The position numbers were made by a program, and so were the translations under genes. Below the pieces are notes generated by a model. It was not told where the DNA came from. It searched no databases and saw nothing but the letters and a program-made list of their open reading frames with translations. Below are positions 55,151-63,886 of a stretch of DNA of 64,000 bases, in pieces (within the stretch, counting starts at the first letter, position 1; each line of letters opens with the position of its first letter). The DNA comes from Halonatronum saccharophilum DSM 13868 (GTDB lineage: Bacteria; Bacillota; Halanaerobiia; Halobacteroidales; Halobacteroidaceae): the NCBI RefSeq assembly GCF_000517025.1, contig NZ_KI912097.1, positions 191,673 to 255,672 of the forward strand, written 5' to 3'.

Positions 55151-56248
55151 TTATTTATTCAAAAGGCTCTTTAAAGCCTTAATAAACTTCTTATTATCCT
55201 CAGGCAATCCAATTGTTACTCGAATCTTAGTCTTATACCCATAAGAAGACAAACTCCTGATAATTATTCCTTGCTTTAATAACTCTTTAAAGACCTGATC
55301 ATTTGATTTAGGTAGATCTACAAGTATAAAATTAGTTTCAGTTGGCACATAATCTAAACCAAGCTTATCAAATTCTCTATACAAGTATTCCTTACCTTGT
55401 CTATTATAGTCCAAACTCTCCCTAATATGACTTTGATCTTCCAAACTAGCCAAAGCACCTTCTTGAGCAATTGCATTAACATTAAAAGGTTGTCTTACCC
55501 TTTCTAAATAGCTTATTATCTTCTCATTTGCTATTCCATAGCCAACCCTTAACCCTCCCAATCCATAAATCTTTGAAAAAGTCCTTAAAATTATTAGATT
55601 CTCATAATCTAAAAGATAATCTAAGGATTGAGGATAATTTTTATCACTTACATATTCATAATAAGCTTCATCAAAGACTACAATTATATCTTCATTAACC
55701 TTATCTAAGAAATCCTCAACCTCTGCTCTTCCAACAGCAGTTCCAGTTGGATTATTTGGATTACAGATAAAGATCATCTTAGTATTATCACTAATGGTCT
55801 CTGCCATAGCCTTTAGGTCATGGGTATAGTCCTTTAAAGGGACCTTAACAATCTCGCCACCCATAATATTAGTAGCAAACTCATATTCACTAAAGGTTGT
55901 TTCGGCCATAATAACCTCATCACCCTTATCTATAAAGGCTTGGGCCAACATAACCAAAATCTCATCTGATCCATTACCAAAGATTAATTGATTACCTTCT
56001 ACCCCCAACTTAACACTTAGCTTCTCTCTTAACCTATGTACATTTCCATCAGGATATATATTTACTCCCTTTATTGTCTCTCCCATTCTTTCAACAGCTA
56101 AAGGCGATGGTCCTAAAGGATTTTCATTTGAGGCTAACTTAATAACCTCTTTTAATCCAAGTTCTCTTTTTACCTCTTCAATAGGCTTACCAGGAATATA
56201 GGGTTTAATACTTAAAATTTCTTTTCTTATCAACTTATTATCACTCAT
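55151..56248 (-). CDS. hisC: Histidinol-phosphate / aromatic aminotransferase
   Basis: The protein has 365 residues, a PLP enzyme of fold type I. KLASNENPLGPSP, CNPNNPTGT, FDEAYYEY and the lysine in RTFSKIYGLGGLRVGY (near 225) are the family signatures. HisC makes histidinol phosphate, but in Bacillus the same enzyme also transaminates phenylpyruvate and hydroxyphenylpyruvate and sits in the aromatic operon. Here its start codon follows the aroH stop directly (TAGATG), so the two are translationally coupled. The place between aroH and aroF argues for the aromatic role, with a possible double role in histidine synthesis. Confidence 0.93.
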   Translation of the reverse strand: MSDNKLIRKEILSIKPYIPGKPIEEVKRELGLKEVIKLASNENPLGPSPLAVERMGETIKGVNIYPDGNVHRLREKLSVKLGVEGNQLIFGNGSDEILVMLAQAFIDKGDEVIMAETTFSEYEFATNIMGGEIVKVPLKDYTHDLKAMAETISDNTKMIFICNPNNPTGTAVGRAEVEDFLDKVNEDIIVVFDEAYYEYVSDKNYPQSLDYLLDYENLIILRTFSKIYGLGGLRVGYGIANEKIISYLERVRQPFNVNAIAQEGALASLEDQSHIRESLDYNRQGKEYLYREFDKLGLDYVPTETNFILVDLPKSNDQVFKELLKQGIIIRSLSSYGYKTKIRVTIGLPEDNKKFIKALKSLLNK

Positions 56249-56623
56249 CTACTCCTCTTCTCCTTCCTTTATTAAATCTGGTCTCAAGCTTTTTGCTTCT
56301 CTTAGGTAGATATGCTCTATCTCTTCTAAAGACTTTTTTGTATTATAGTGAATTAAGATCCGGATACATTTCTCTAAGCTACCCTCAATATCAAGTTCCT
56401 TTGTACAAAACAAGGGCACACTAATCCAACCTATCTCTCTAGCTGCTACTGCAGGAAAGGCCTTAGTTAGATCCGATGTTGTAGAAAAGAATATGGAAGC
56501 AATCCTCTCTTCCTTTAGATCGTTAGCCCTTATCATCTTCTCTAACAATACCTTAGTTGCTGATAATATCTCCTTCTCATCATTACTTTTTACAGTAACT
56601 GCTCCTCTTATCCCTCTCACCAT
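56249..56623 (-). CDS. aroH: Chorismate mutase, AroH type
   Basis: The protein has about 124 residues. VRGIRGAVTVKSNDEKEI and later FSTTSDLTKAFPA, VPLFCTKELDIEGS and HIYLREAKSLRPDL match the trimeric AroH fold of Bacillus subtilis, which turns chorismate into prephenate. The active-site arginines (RGIRG, and Arg-90-type in the CIRILIH region) are present. The ATG at 56623 is preferred; the GTG at 56632 lies in the AAGGGGGTG site. It is the second gene of the operon, 38 bases or so after the HutP-like gene, and coupled to hisC. Confidence 0.95.
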   Translation of the reverse strand: MVRGIRGAVTVKSNDEKEILSATKVLLEKMIRANDLKEERIASIFFSTTSDLTKAFPAVAAREIGWISVPLFCTKELDIEGSLEKCIRILIHYNTKKSLEEIEHIYLREAKSLRPDLIKEGEEE

Positions 56624-56670
56624 CACATTCACCCCCTTGTCAGTTTAGAAATCAACACCTCTTAAATATA

Positions 56671-57084
56671 TTATACTGCTCGATGTCCTAAGCCTATTGC
56701 CATCTCATTTAAATGTAATAAGCCTATAGCAAAGAATATAGCTACACTTAAATGGTCACCTTTTCTTGCTACCCCAATCTTTCCACCTACGTTAAGACCT
56801 AAAGCTTTATGATTGATTTGAGTTAAAGCTTCTCTAGTAGCACCTGCCACAGCCCCTTGATCGGTATGAGTATCTTTGATTACCCCTTCCCTCTTAGCAG
56901 CTACAATAGCTCTTTCAATAATATTCTTTATCGAGGAGTTAAATTCACCACCAAAGTCCACTGCTGCTACCAATACTTCTTTATTCTTATAATCATCCTT
57001 CAATCTACTCTCTTCAACTCTATCACTTAGTGCCATCTTAATTGCTGCAGTTGCCACCTTCTTGCTCATCTCACGCTTATCCAC
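56671..57084 (-). CDS. HutP-like RNA-binding regulator heading the aromatic operon
   Basis: The protein has 137 residues. The pattern VDFGGEFNSSI, then IVAAKREGVIKDTH, then GATREALTQI, KIGVARKGDHLSVAIF and the final IGLGHRAV resembles HutP, the anti-terminator of Bacillus histidine use, which binds RNA when loaded with L-histidine and Mg2+. HutP uses His residues near the middle and the C-terminal GINHI; a His in DTHTDQG and the last GLGH could be counterparts. Here no hut gene is near; it is the first gene of an aro operon that contains hisC. Control of this operon by RNA binding is an attractive inference, not shown. The start is GTG after AAAGGAGGGGTATT. Confidence 0.72.
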   Translation of the reverse strand: MDKREMSKKVATAAIKMALSDRVEESRLKDDYKNKEVLVAAVDFGGEFNSSIKNIIERAIVAAKREGVIKDTHTDQGAVAGATREALTQINHKALGLNVGGKIGVARKGDHLSVAIFFAIGLLHLNEMAIGLGHRAV

Positions 57085-57102
57085 AATACCCCTCCTTTAA
57101 GA

Positions 57103-57131
57103 TTTATAAAATATGTTAATGAACATTTCAA
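57103..57131 (-). promoter_or_regulatory. Promoter of the aromatic amino acid operon
   Basis: TTGAAA (57131-57126) and TATAAA (57108-57103) are 17 bp apart on the minus strand, close before the HutP-like gene. The leader would be only about 15-20 bases. Confidence 0.55.
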
Positions 57132-57166
57132 AATCTCTTTAGAATATTTTATCCAAAAAATATTAA

Positions 57167-57193
57167 AAGTACCCCCTAGAACGAGGAGTACTT
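57167..57193 (-). terminator. Terminator upstream of the aromatic operon
   Basis: AAGTACTCC and GGGGTACTT pair on the minus strand and TTTTAATATTTTTT follows. It most likely ends the membrane protein transcript from 57.4 kb, or it may be a control point for the operon. Confidence 0.72.
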
Positions 57194-57370
57194 GTGATTT
57201 TTAATATACTTCCCCTACCTAGCCTACCATACTACCTACAGATTATTAAATTATACTACAACTACATAAAAATTAATAAAAAGCTACCTACTCTACCCTA
57301 AAACTACCATAGTACTTTATAACTGTTATACAATATGTTAGCATAACTCTATCATTAAAGCAAGTTATTT

Positions 57371-57889
57371 TTAAAATTTATTTATAACTTCAATATGACC
57401 CAAATCCTTATATTTATTATTAACCCAAAATTGTTTACCTTCTCCTAAGTTAATTAAAGGTTTTGATGTACTAGATATTTCAATCCAGATGCCTGAGCTA
57501 CTCTCTCTGCCATCTATGCTCAACCTATCCCCTTCATTGACTTCAATCTCTATGTAGTCTCTAGAAAAGTCACCAACCTTTTGGCCATTTAAAATCAAGT
57601 TAAAATCTGATCCCCTATCTCTATTATAAGTTGAAAGTTTTAAAGATATAGTCTCATTATTTATTTGAAATACCGGAACAGCATCTTCTTTAAAATCATC
57701 ACTTTGACCAATTGCCAAGACAGCTTCTAATCTGGGAATCCTAGCAATTAAGGTCTCCTCTAAATTTGGATTAGTTAATATTATCTGCACCCCAACTAAT
57801 ATCACCATACCTATAACTACTAGCCTAACAAGGATCTTTTCAATAACCTTAGCCAAACCTTCAACTAAATAAAATATATGCCTACCCAC
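57371..57889 (-). CDS. Membrane-anchored protein, unknown function
   Basis: The protein has 172 residues. One membrane segment (about 20-40) is followed by an extracytoplasmic or cytoplasmic domain of beta-strands with FNLILNGQKVGDF and IEIEVNEGDRLSIDG, and it ends WVNNKYKDLGHIEVINKF. I recall similar proteins in halophilic anaerobes but no function. The GTG start is supported by AAGGAGGGGTAGT. The gene is alone, with a terminator 180 bases downstream and the first 185-bp repeat just upstream. The domain could be an Ig- or cupin-like sandwich; this is a guess from strand pattern. Confidence 0.55.
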   Translation of the reverse strand: MGRHIFYLVEGLAKVIEKILVRLVVIGMVILVGVQIILTNPNLEETLIARIPRLEAVLAIGQSDDFKEDAVPVFQINNETISLKLSTYNRDRGSDFNLILNGQKVGDFSRDYIEIEVNEGDRLSIDGRESSSGIWIEISSTSKPLINLGEGKQFWVNNKYKDLGHIEVINKF

Positions 57890-57915
57890 ACTACCCCTCC
57901 TTAAACTAAATATTA

Positions 57916-58100
57916 TAGTAATAAAGTGTCACTTTCGTGCCACTAGTAATGGGTAATGAGTGAAGAGTAATGAGTAAAGTCAAAATCTCAAAACCTCTTA
58001 TAAGTCTTAGGTAACAAAGGGGTTTCTGTTTTTTTAAGGTTTTACCCATTACTCATTACTAATTACTCATCACCAGTAATAAAGCTATGCTTTATTACTA
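57916..58100. repeat. 185-bp intergenic repeat, copy 1
   Basis: The element opens TAGTAATAAAGTGTCAC, has TAGTAATGGGTAATGAG and GTTTTACCCATTACTCATT that can pair, and closes with CTTTATTACTA. It matches copy 2 at 59470-59654 in order, direction and length. The pair flanks the HI0933-like flavoprotein gene. Confidence 0.78.
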
Positions 58101-58197
58101 ATAATCTTAACTTTTAAATTAGCACACTCCGTTACTATAATAATATGTTTAAAGAGAGATTATATACTTGACTTCTTAATTCTCTTCCAATTATTAT

Positions 58198-59421
58198 CTA
58201 TACATTAATCCCAACTAAATATCCAGTTGAAAATGCACCTTGTAGGTTATATCCACCTGTATAAGCATCAATATCAAGAACTTCCCCTGCAAAGTAAAGG
58301 CCTTCTACCAATTTAGACTCCATAGTGCTAGGGTTGACCTCCTTTACGTCTACACCTCCAGCAGTTACAATAGCTTCTCTAAACCCACGTGTTCCAGTTA
58401 TAGTTATTCTAAAATCGGTCATTAAATTCAATAGTTCTTCACGCTCTTCTCTAGTAATCTGATGAACTTCTTTCTCACTATCAATAGAGGAGAGTTTAAT
58501 TATCACAGGAATCAGCTTATTAGGAAAAAGATCATTCAAAGAGTTTTTAAATTGCTTTCTCGAATACTTCTCAAAGTCACGTTGCAATCTATTATCAAGC
58601 TGCTCTCTAGATAAAGCAGGCTTAAGATTTATACTCAAGTAAGTATTCTTATCCAAGTTATAAGATACCTCTCTACTTATACTTAAGATTATTGGCCCGC
58701 TTACTCCAAAGTGAGTAAATAACATCTCTCCAAATTGACTTGTCTCCTTTTTACCATCTACAATTAAGCTAGCTTCTACATTTTTAAGCTGCAACCCTTG
58801 TAAGTCTTTTACCCACCCTTCTTTAGTGTTAAGAGGAACTAAAGCAGCTTTAATTGCTTCAATATTATGCCCAACTTCCTTAGCCATTGAATATCCATCA
58901 CCTGAGGATCCGGTAGTAGGATATGATTTTCCTCCAACAGCAATTAAGACCTTTGCACCTTTATAAGCATTACCATCTCTATCCTTTACACCCTTTACTA
59001 TTTCTCCCTCAGTGATTAAGCTCTCAATAGAAATCTTTAACCTAACCTCAAGGCCCTCTTTTTCTATAAAGGACTTCAAAGCTTCTACTATATCTTTTGC
59101 TGAATCAGATACAGGAAAGACCCTTCCACCTCTCTCTACCTTCGTTTTGACTCCTAACCTCGAAAAGAAATCCATTAATTGCCAATTGCTGAAAGAATAC
59201 AAGGCGCTATACAAGAACTTCCCATTTCCAGGAAAATTTTTAATGAAGTCTTCTATTTCACAATCATTTGTAAGATTACACCGTCCCTTACCAGTAATCA
59301 ACATCTTCTTTCCTAATTGAGCATTCTTCTCTAATAATAACACCTTTTTTCCCCTTTGAGCAGCAACTCCAGCTGCCATCATTCCAGCTGGACCACCTCC
59401 AACGACTATTAGATCATACAT
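58198..59421 (-). CDS. HI0933-like (YhiN/BaiN family) NAD(P)/FAD-dependent oxidoreductase
   Basis: The protein has 407 residues. FAD is bound at IVVGGGPAGMMAAGVAAQRG; GKGRCNLTND and the C-terminal GEVLDIDAYTGGYNLQGAF are hallmarks of the HI0933/BaiN family. One member, BaiN, reduces bile-acid double bonds in a gut clostridium, but most members have unknown substrates. Length is normal and the frame intact. It is a single gene flanked on both sides by direct 185-bp repeats, which would allow loss or amplification by recombination. AATGAGGTGTAAAA precedes the ATG. Confidence 0.9.
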   Translation of the reverse strand: MYDLIVVGGGPAGMMAAGVAAQRGKKVLLLEKNAQLGKKMLITGKGRCNLTNDCEIEDFIKNFPGNGKFLYSALYSFSNWQLMDFFSRLGVKTKVERGGRVFPVSDSAKDIVEALKSFIEKEGLEVRLKISIESLITEGEIVKGVKDRDGNAYKGAKVLIAVGGKSYPTTGSSGDGYSMAKEVGHNIEAIKAALVPLNTKEGWVKDLQGLQLKNVEASLIVDGKKETSQFGEMLFTHFGVSGPIILSISREVSYNLDKNTYLSINLKPALSREQLDNRLQRDFEKYSRKQFKNSLNDLFPNKLIPVIIKLSSIDSEKEVHQITREEREELLNLMTDFRITITGTRGFREAIVTAGGVDVKEVNPSTMESKLVEGLYFAGEVLDIDAYTGGYNLQGAFSTGYLVGINV

Positions 59422-59469
59422 TTTTACACCTCATTTTTATAAGTTTTTATTGCTGTATCTACGATAACA

Positions 59470-59654
59470 TAGTAATACAGTGGCACTATCGTGCCACTAG
59501 TAATGGGTGATGAGTGACGAGTAATAAGTAATATCAAAATATCGAAACCACTTATTAAAAATCAGCTAACAAATTAGTTTCTGGTTTTTAAGGTTTTACC
59601 CATTACTCATTACTGATTACCCATCATTAGTAATAAAGTAAAACTTTATTACTA
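59470..59654. repeat. 185-bp intergenic repeat, copy 2
   Basis: Same direction and length as copy 1. The hairpin GTGGCACTATCGTGCCAC (59480-59498) is perfect here, and CCCATTACTCATTACTGATT mirrors TAGTAATGGGTGATGAGT. It ends CTTTATTACTA shortly before the rnc terminator. Confidence 0.78.
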
Positions 59655-59681
59655 GAAGATTATGATAAATATAAAAAAAGC

Positions 59682-59699
59682 AGCTCGTCAAGACGAGCT
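59682..59699 (-). terminator. Terminator of the fab-rnc cluster
   Basis: AGCTCGTC and GACGAGCT pair over a two-base loop directly after the rnc stop; T7 follows on the minus strand. Confidence 0.86.
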
Positions 59700-59700
59700 A

Positions 59701-60396
59701 CTATATCTTACTTATTGCATCTTTAGCAGCTCTTTGCTGAGCTTCTTTTTTGCTAGAGCCTTTTCCTCTACCCAAAATATCACCATCAAAATCAACCTCA
59801 ATAGTAAACTCTTTATTGTGATCAGGCCCTTCTTCTTTAACAACCTTGTACTCAGGTCTAGAATTGGAATCTCTTTGAATAATCTCTTGTAATAAGGTCT
59901 TGTAATCTTGGATATGCTCCCCAATCTCTACATTTTTAATATCGGGAACTAAAAGACTTAAAATGAATTTTTCAACAACTTCTAACCCTCTATCTAAGTA
60001 TATACTACCTACTAAAGCTTCAAAAGCATCCGCCAAGATAGAATCTCTTTTTCTTCCTCCAGTCATCTCTTCTCCTTTACCTAAAAGAAGATAATCACCT
60101 AAGCTAATCTCACGTGCTTTTTGGGCTAAGACTGGAGCACTTACCACAACTGACCTTATCTTTGCCAAATCTCCTTCTGGGTGATCTGGATACTTCAAGA
60201 ACATATATTCACTTACTACTAAATCCTGAACAGAATCACCTAAAAACTCCAATCTCTCGTTATCTTTTAGGTTCAAATTTCTTCTTTCATTGGCATAAGA
60301 TTTATGAGTTAAAGCCCTCTTTAATATACTCTCATCTTTGAATTCAATCCCAATCTCTTCTTGTATTTTTTTTAAATAACCTTCCTTATCCTTCAT
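59701..60396 (-). CDS. rnc: Ribonuclease III
   Basis: The protein has 231 residues. The catalytic domain carries the signature ERLEFLGDSVQDLVVSEYM near 43-61 and the second acidic site in DAFEALVGSIYLD; the double-stranded RNA-binding domain covers about 160-231 (NKEFTIEVDFDG...AKKDAI region). It cuts double-stranded RNA in rRNA and mRNA processing. It is the last gene of the fatty acid cluster, 15 bases after fabF, an arrangement common in Firmicutes. The terminator overlaps its end. Confidence 0.96.
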   Translation of the reverse strand: MKDKEGYLKKIQEEIGIEFKDESILKRALTHKSYANERRNLNLKDNERLEFLGDSVQDLVVSEYMFLKYPDHPEGDLAKIRSVVVSAPVLAQKAREISLGDYLLLGKGEEMTGGRKRDSILADAFEALVGSIYLDRGLEVVEKFILSLLVPDIKNVEIGEHIQDYKTLLQEIIQRDSNSRPEYKVVKEEGPDHNKEFTIEVDFDGDILGRGKGSSKKEAQQRAAKDAISKI

Positions 60397-60411
60397 ATAT
60401 ACACACCCTAA

Positions 60412-61656
60412 TTAGCCAATATATTCTTTAAATATGACACAAGCATTATGTCCACCAAAACCTAAAGAATTAGACAAAGCAACTTTAACTTCAGTCTCTC
60501 TAGCTTTATTTGGTACATAATCTAAATCACATTCTGGATCCTCATTTTTATAGTTTATGGTAGGAGGTACAATATTATTCTTAATAGCTAAGATAGAAGC
60601 AATAGCTTCAATTCCACCTGCTCCACCCAATAAGTGACCTGTCATAGATTTGGTAGAACTTATAGCTAAATTATAAGCATAATCTCCAAAGATCTTCTTA
60701 ATAGCAGCAGTTTCTAATTTATCATTTGCTGGAGTAGATGTTCCATGGGCATTGATATAATCCATTTCTTCTACTTTAAGATCTCCTTTTTCTAAAGCCA
60801 TCTTCATAGCTTCTGCTGCACCTACACCACCTGGTGCTGGAGCAGTAATATGATGAGCATCTGCTGACATACCATAACCTACCATCTCTCCGTATATCTT
60901 AGCCCCTCTTTTTTGAGCACTCTCTAAAGATTCTAAAATTACAACACCTGCTCCCTCACCCATTACAAAACCATCACGCTTAGAATCAAAAGGTCTACTA
61001 GCTCCCTTAGGATCATCATTATTAGTAGTCATTGCCTTCATAGAACAAAATCCAGCACATGAAGCTGGGGTAATTGCTGCTTCAGTTCCACCAGCAATCA
61101 TCAAATCAGCATCTCCACGTTTAATCAATTCAAAGGCATCACCAATTGCATTTGTACCAGAAGCACATGCAGTGACTGAAGTTGTATTTGGCCCTTTGGC
61201 CCCAGTATATATAGATACCTGTCCAGCAGCCATATTAGCTATCATCATTGGAATCATAAAAGGACTAACTCTGTTTGGCCCTCTTTCTAATAATTTCTTG
61301 TGTTGTTTTTCAAAGGTTTCAACTCCACCAATACCTGAACCGATTAAAGTTCCAACCCGCTTAGCATTATCTTCATTCACCTCGAATTCTGCATCTTCAA
61401 GAGCCATCTTAGATGCAACAACAGCAAACTGAGCATATCTATCCATCCTTCTTGCTTCCTTACGATCTACACCGTAATTTTGTGCTTTAAAATCTTTAAC
61501 CTCAGCTGCAACTTTAGTCTTATATTCACTTGCATCAAAGTGGGTAATAGTATCAACACCTGAAACTCCATTGATTAACGATGACCAATACTCTTCTATT
61601 CCAATTCCAACTGGAGAAATTACTCCCATACCAGTTACAACAACACGATTATTCAT
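60412..61656 (-). CDS. fabF: Beta-ketoacyl-ACP synthase II
   Basis: The protein has 414 residues. The active-site Cys163 lies in [12 protein letters not shown], and the two catalytic histidines in [11 protein letters not shown] and [15 protein letters not shown]. It condenses malonyl-ACP with acyl-ACP to elongate fatty acids. Its start overlaps the fabK end by 8 bases, so the two are coupled in translation. Order on the minus strand is fabD, fabG, acpP, fabK, fabF, rnc. The frame is complete and of normal length. Confidence 0.97.
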   Translation of the reverse strand: MNNRVVVTGMGVISPVGIGIEEYWSSLINGVSGVDTITHFDASEYKTKVAAEVKDFKAQNYGVDRKEARRMDRYAQFAVVASKMALEDAEFEVNEDNAKRVGTLIGSGIGGVETFEKQHKKLLERGPNRVSPFMIPMMIANMAAGQVSIYTGAKGPNTTSVTACASGTNAIGDAFELIKRGDADLMIAGGTEAAITPASCAGFCSMKAMTTNNDDPKGASRPFDSKRDGFVMGEGAGVVILESLESAQKRGAKIYGEMVGYGMSADAHHITAPAPGGVGAAEAMKMALEKGDLKVEEMDYINAHGTSTPANDKLETAAIKKIFGDYAYNLAISSTKSMTGHLLGGAGGIEAIASILAIKNNIVPPTINYKNEDPECDLDYVPNKARETEVKVALSNSLGFGGHNACVIFKEYIG

Positions 61657-62617
61657 TTGTTTTCCCTCCTAAATACTTCTTAGCATCACTTAATAAGTCA
61701 CTTATTATCTCCTTTACAGGCAAAACTTTATCAATTAAATGAGCTCTTTCCCCTGCAAAAACAAGACCACCCTCCATATCTCCTTCTTGAGCTTGGATTA
61801 AGGATTTCATAATGCAGAAACTATGTGAACACTTCTTTAAACATAAATAATCACAACTTTTTCCTGTATCAACCTCACTAGCTGTCAACCTATCAAAGAA
61901 AGGATTTCTTAGCGCCCTTCCTGGTAAGCCTACTGGACTATCGATCAAAACACTATCTTCTTTTGTGGCATTTATGTACACTTCTTTAAAGGAATCATCT
62001 ACCTCACACTCTTTACTAGCAACAAATCTTGATCCCATTTGAACTCCATCGGCCCCCATTTTTAATACCTCAGCAATATCTTCACCATTAATGATTCCAC
62101 CAGCGGCAATTACCGGTATTTTTACTGCCTTGACAATGTTTTTAACTAAAGACTTCATAGGCTTGTCAGTTCCTAAGTGTCCTCCTGCTTCTTTACCTTC
62201 TACAACAATAGCAGAAGCACCCATCTTTTCAGATATTTTGGCTAACTTCACCGAAGATACTATGGGTACTACCTCTATACCACTCTCTTTTCCCATAGTA
62301 AATAAGTCTCTAGAAAATCCAGCACCTGCTACAATTAGATCTATACCTTCACTTATAGCTGCATTAGCTAACTCTTTAAATTCACTAATTGCAACCATAA
62401 TATTTACTCCAATAATGCCTTTAGACATACTCCTAGCACGCCTAATTTCTTCTTTTAACTCTTCAACCTTCAACCCCGAACCTGCTATTAATCCAATAGC
62501 ACCTTCATTAGCAACTGCTGCAGCTAATGGTGCAGTGGATACCTTAACAGCCATTCCACCTTGGATAATAGGAACCTTAGCGACTAATTTCCCAATCTTT
62601 AACTTTGGTATATTCAA
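61649..62617 (-). CDS. fabK: FabK-type enoyl-ACP reductase / nitronate monooxygenase family flavoprotein
   Basis: The protein has 322 residues. [31 protein letters not shown] and [19 protein letters not shown] with [11 protein letters not shown] identify the FMN-binding TIM barrel shared by FabK and nitronate monooxygenases. The position between acpP and fabF argues for FabK, the last reduction step of chain elongation. An unusual C-terminal cluster, [14 protein letters not shown] near 253-266, is seen in clostridial relatives in fab clusters and could bind a metal or an Fe-S cluster. The TTG start follows GGAGGAATAATC. No fabI or fabL is seen in the window. Confidence 0.85.
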   Translation of the reverse strand: MNIPKLKIGKLVAKVPIIQGGMAVKVSTAPLAAAVANEGAIGLIAGSGLKVEELKEEIRRARSMSKGIIGVNIMVAISEFKELANAAISEGIDLIVAGAGFSRDLFTMGKESGIEVVPIVSSVKLAKISEKMGASAIVVEGKEAGGHLGTDKPMKSLVKNIVKAVKIPVIAAGGIINGEDIAEVLKMGADGVQMGSRFVASKECEVDDSFKEVYINATKEDSVLIDSPVGLPGRALRNPFFDRLTASEVDTGKSCDYLCLKKCSHSFCIMKSLIQAQEGDMEGGLVFAGERAHLIDKVLPVKEIISDLLSDAKKYLGGKTNE

Positions 62618-62664
62618 GATTATTCCTCCAATTTATAATATTATATAATAACTATTGCTTAAAG

Positions 62665-62688
62665 CCCCGTTTATCTAGATAAACGGGG
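62665..62688. terminator. Perfect 24-bp palindrome between acpP and fabK
   Basis: CCCCGTTTATCT and its exact complement lie 17 bases after the acpP stop. With only weak T-runs it could act as partial terminator or mRNA processing/stability hairpin, setting a high acpP to fabK ratio. Confidence 0.65.
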
Positions 62689-62704
62689 ACAAATTTAATA
62701 AGAA

Positions 62705-62935
62705 TTATAAAGCATTTTCAATATAATCTACAGCATCTTGTACTGTCTCGATATCTTCAGCATCTTCATCAGGAATTTCAATATCAAACTCCTCTTCAAA
62801 GGCCATAACAACCTCAACGATATCTAAAGAGTCAGCACCTAAATCATCAATAAATGAAGCCTCTAGAGTTACTTCATCAGCATCTACACCCAACTCAGCA
62901 ACTACAATATCCTTAACTGTTTCAAAAACGTCCAT
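62705..62935 (-). CDS. acpP: Acyl carrier protein
   Basis: The protein has 76 residues and is very acidic. [15 protein letters not shown] holds Ser36, to which phosphopantetheine is attached. It carries the growing acyl chain in fatty acid synthesis. The ATG at 62935 ([10 protein letters not shown]) is preferred; the GTG at 62944 is part of AAGGGAGGTG. It lies between fabG, 129 bases upstream with a repeat in the gap, and fabK. Confidence 0.97.
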   Translation of the reverse strand: MDVFETVKDIVVAELGVDADEVTLEASFIDDLGADSLDIVEVVMAFEEEFDIEIPDEDAEDIETVQDAVDYIENAL

Positions 62936-62960
62936 TCTATTCACCTCCCTTCAAATGATT

Positions 62961-63070
62961 TAGTTTATAATTGACAATTGATAATTGATAGTTAAGGAGC
63001 AAAAACTTAAAAATATAAACCTTATTATATTAGTTTTTAACTATAAATTTTCAATTAACAACTTTCAACT
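62961..63070. repeat. Self-complementary AATTGATAATTG-type repeat between fabG and acpP
   Basis: ATTGACAATTGATAATTGAT and TAGTTAAGGAGC on the left face GTTTTTAACTATAAATTTTC and AATTAACAACTTTCAACTG on the right. The two sides can pair imperfectly. Similar text lies in the copA leader. Confidence 0.55.
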
Positions 63071-63073
63071 GTT

Positions 63074-63823
63074 TTACATTACCATTCCACCATCAACTCT
63101 AATTACTTCACCAGTAATATATCTTGCTTCATCACTGGCTAAGAATAGAGTTAAATCAGCTATATCTTCAGGCTGACCAAACTCACCCATAGGTATTACA
63201 GCCAACATCTGTTCTACTACCTTATCAGATAATTCATCAGTCATAGCAGTTTCAATAAATCCTGGTGCAATTGCATTTACTGTTATACCACGAGTAGCCA
63301 TCTCTTTAGCAACCGATTTAGTAAAACCAATTAGACCTGCTTTAGAAGCTGCATAATTAGCTTGACCAGCATTACCCATTAGACCTACTACTGATGATAT
63401 ATTTATTATTCTACCGCTTCTTTGCTTCATCATAGTCCTTGTTACACCTTTAGTAGCATTAAATGCACCCTTAAGATTAACATTCATAACAGCATCCCAA
63501 TCTTCTTCCTTCATCCTCATTAACAATCCATCTTTAGTAATACCTGCATTGTTAACTAAGATATCGATCCTTCCAAACTCCCCTTTAACCTCTTTAACCA
63601 TAGCTTTAACTTGATCTATTTTAGTTACATCAGCTTCTATTGCTATAGCCTCTCCACCAAGATCTTCAATCTCTTTTACTACCTCTTGAGCACCTTGGGC
63701 TTCTCCATCAAAAGGGTAGTTTATAATTAATTTAGCTCCCTCTTTGGATAACTTTAAAGCAACCTCTTTACCAATACCACGTGAACTACCTGTAACAATA
63801 GCAACCTTATCCTTTAATCTCAT
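63074..63823 (-). CDS. fabG: 3-oxoacyl-ACP reductase
   Basis: The protein has 249 residues, a short-chain dehydrogenase. GSSRGIGKEVAL binds NADPH, NNAG follows, and the catalytic Ser-Tyr-Lys lie in INISSVVG and NYAASKAG. It reduces beta-ketoacyl-ACP during fatty acid elongation. AAGGAGTGAGAAG precedes the ATG. fabD ends 63 bases upstream. Length and motifs are normal. Confidence 0.97.
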   Translation of the reverse strand: MRLKDKVAIVTGSSRGIGKEVALKLSKEGAKLIINYPFDGEAQGAQEVVKEIEDLGGEAIAIEADVTKIDQVKAMVKEVKGEFGRIDILVNNAGITKDGLLMRMKEEDWDAVMNVNLKGAFNATKGVTRTMMKQRSGRIINISSVVGLMGNAGQANYAASKAGLIGFTKSVAKEMATRGITVNAIAPGFIETAMTDELSDKVVEQMLAVIPMGEFGQPEDIADLTLFLASDEARYITGEVIRVDGGMVM

Positions 63824-63886
63824 CTTCTCACTCCTTCAAAAGAAACATAATAATATTTTACCAAATAAAGATTTTTTTATAACAAT

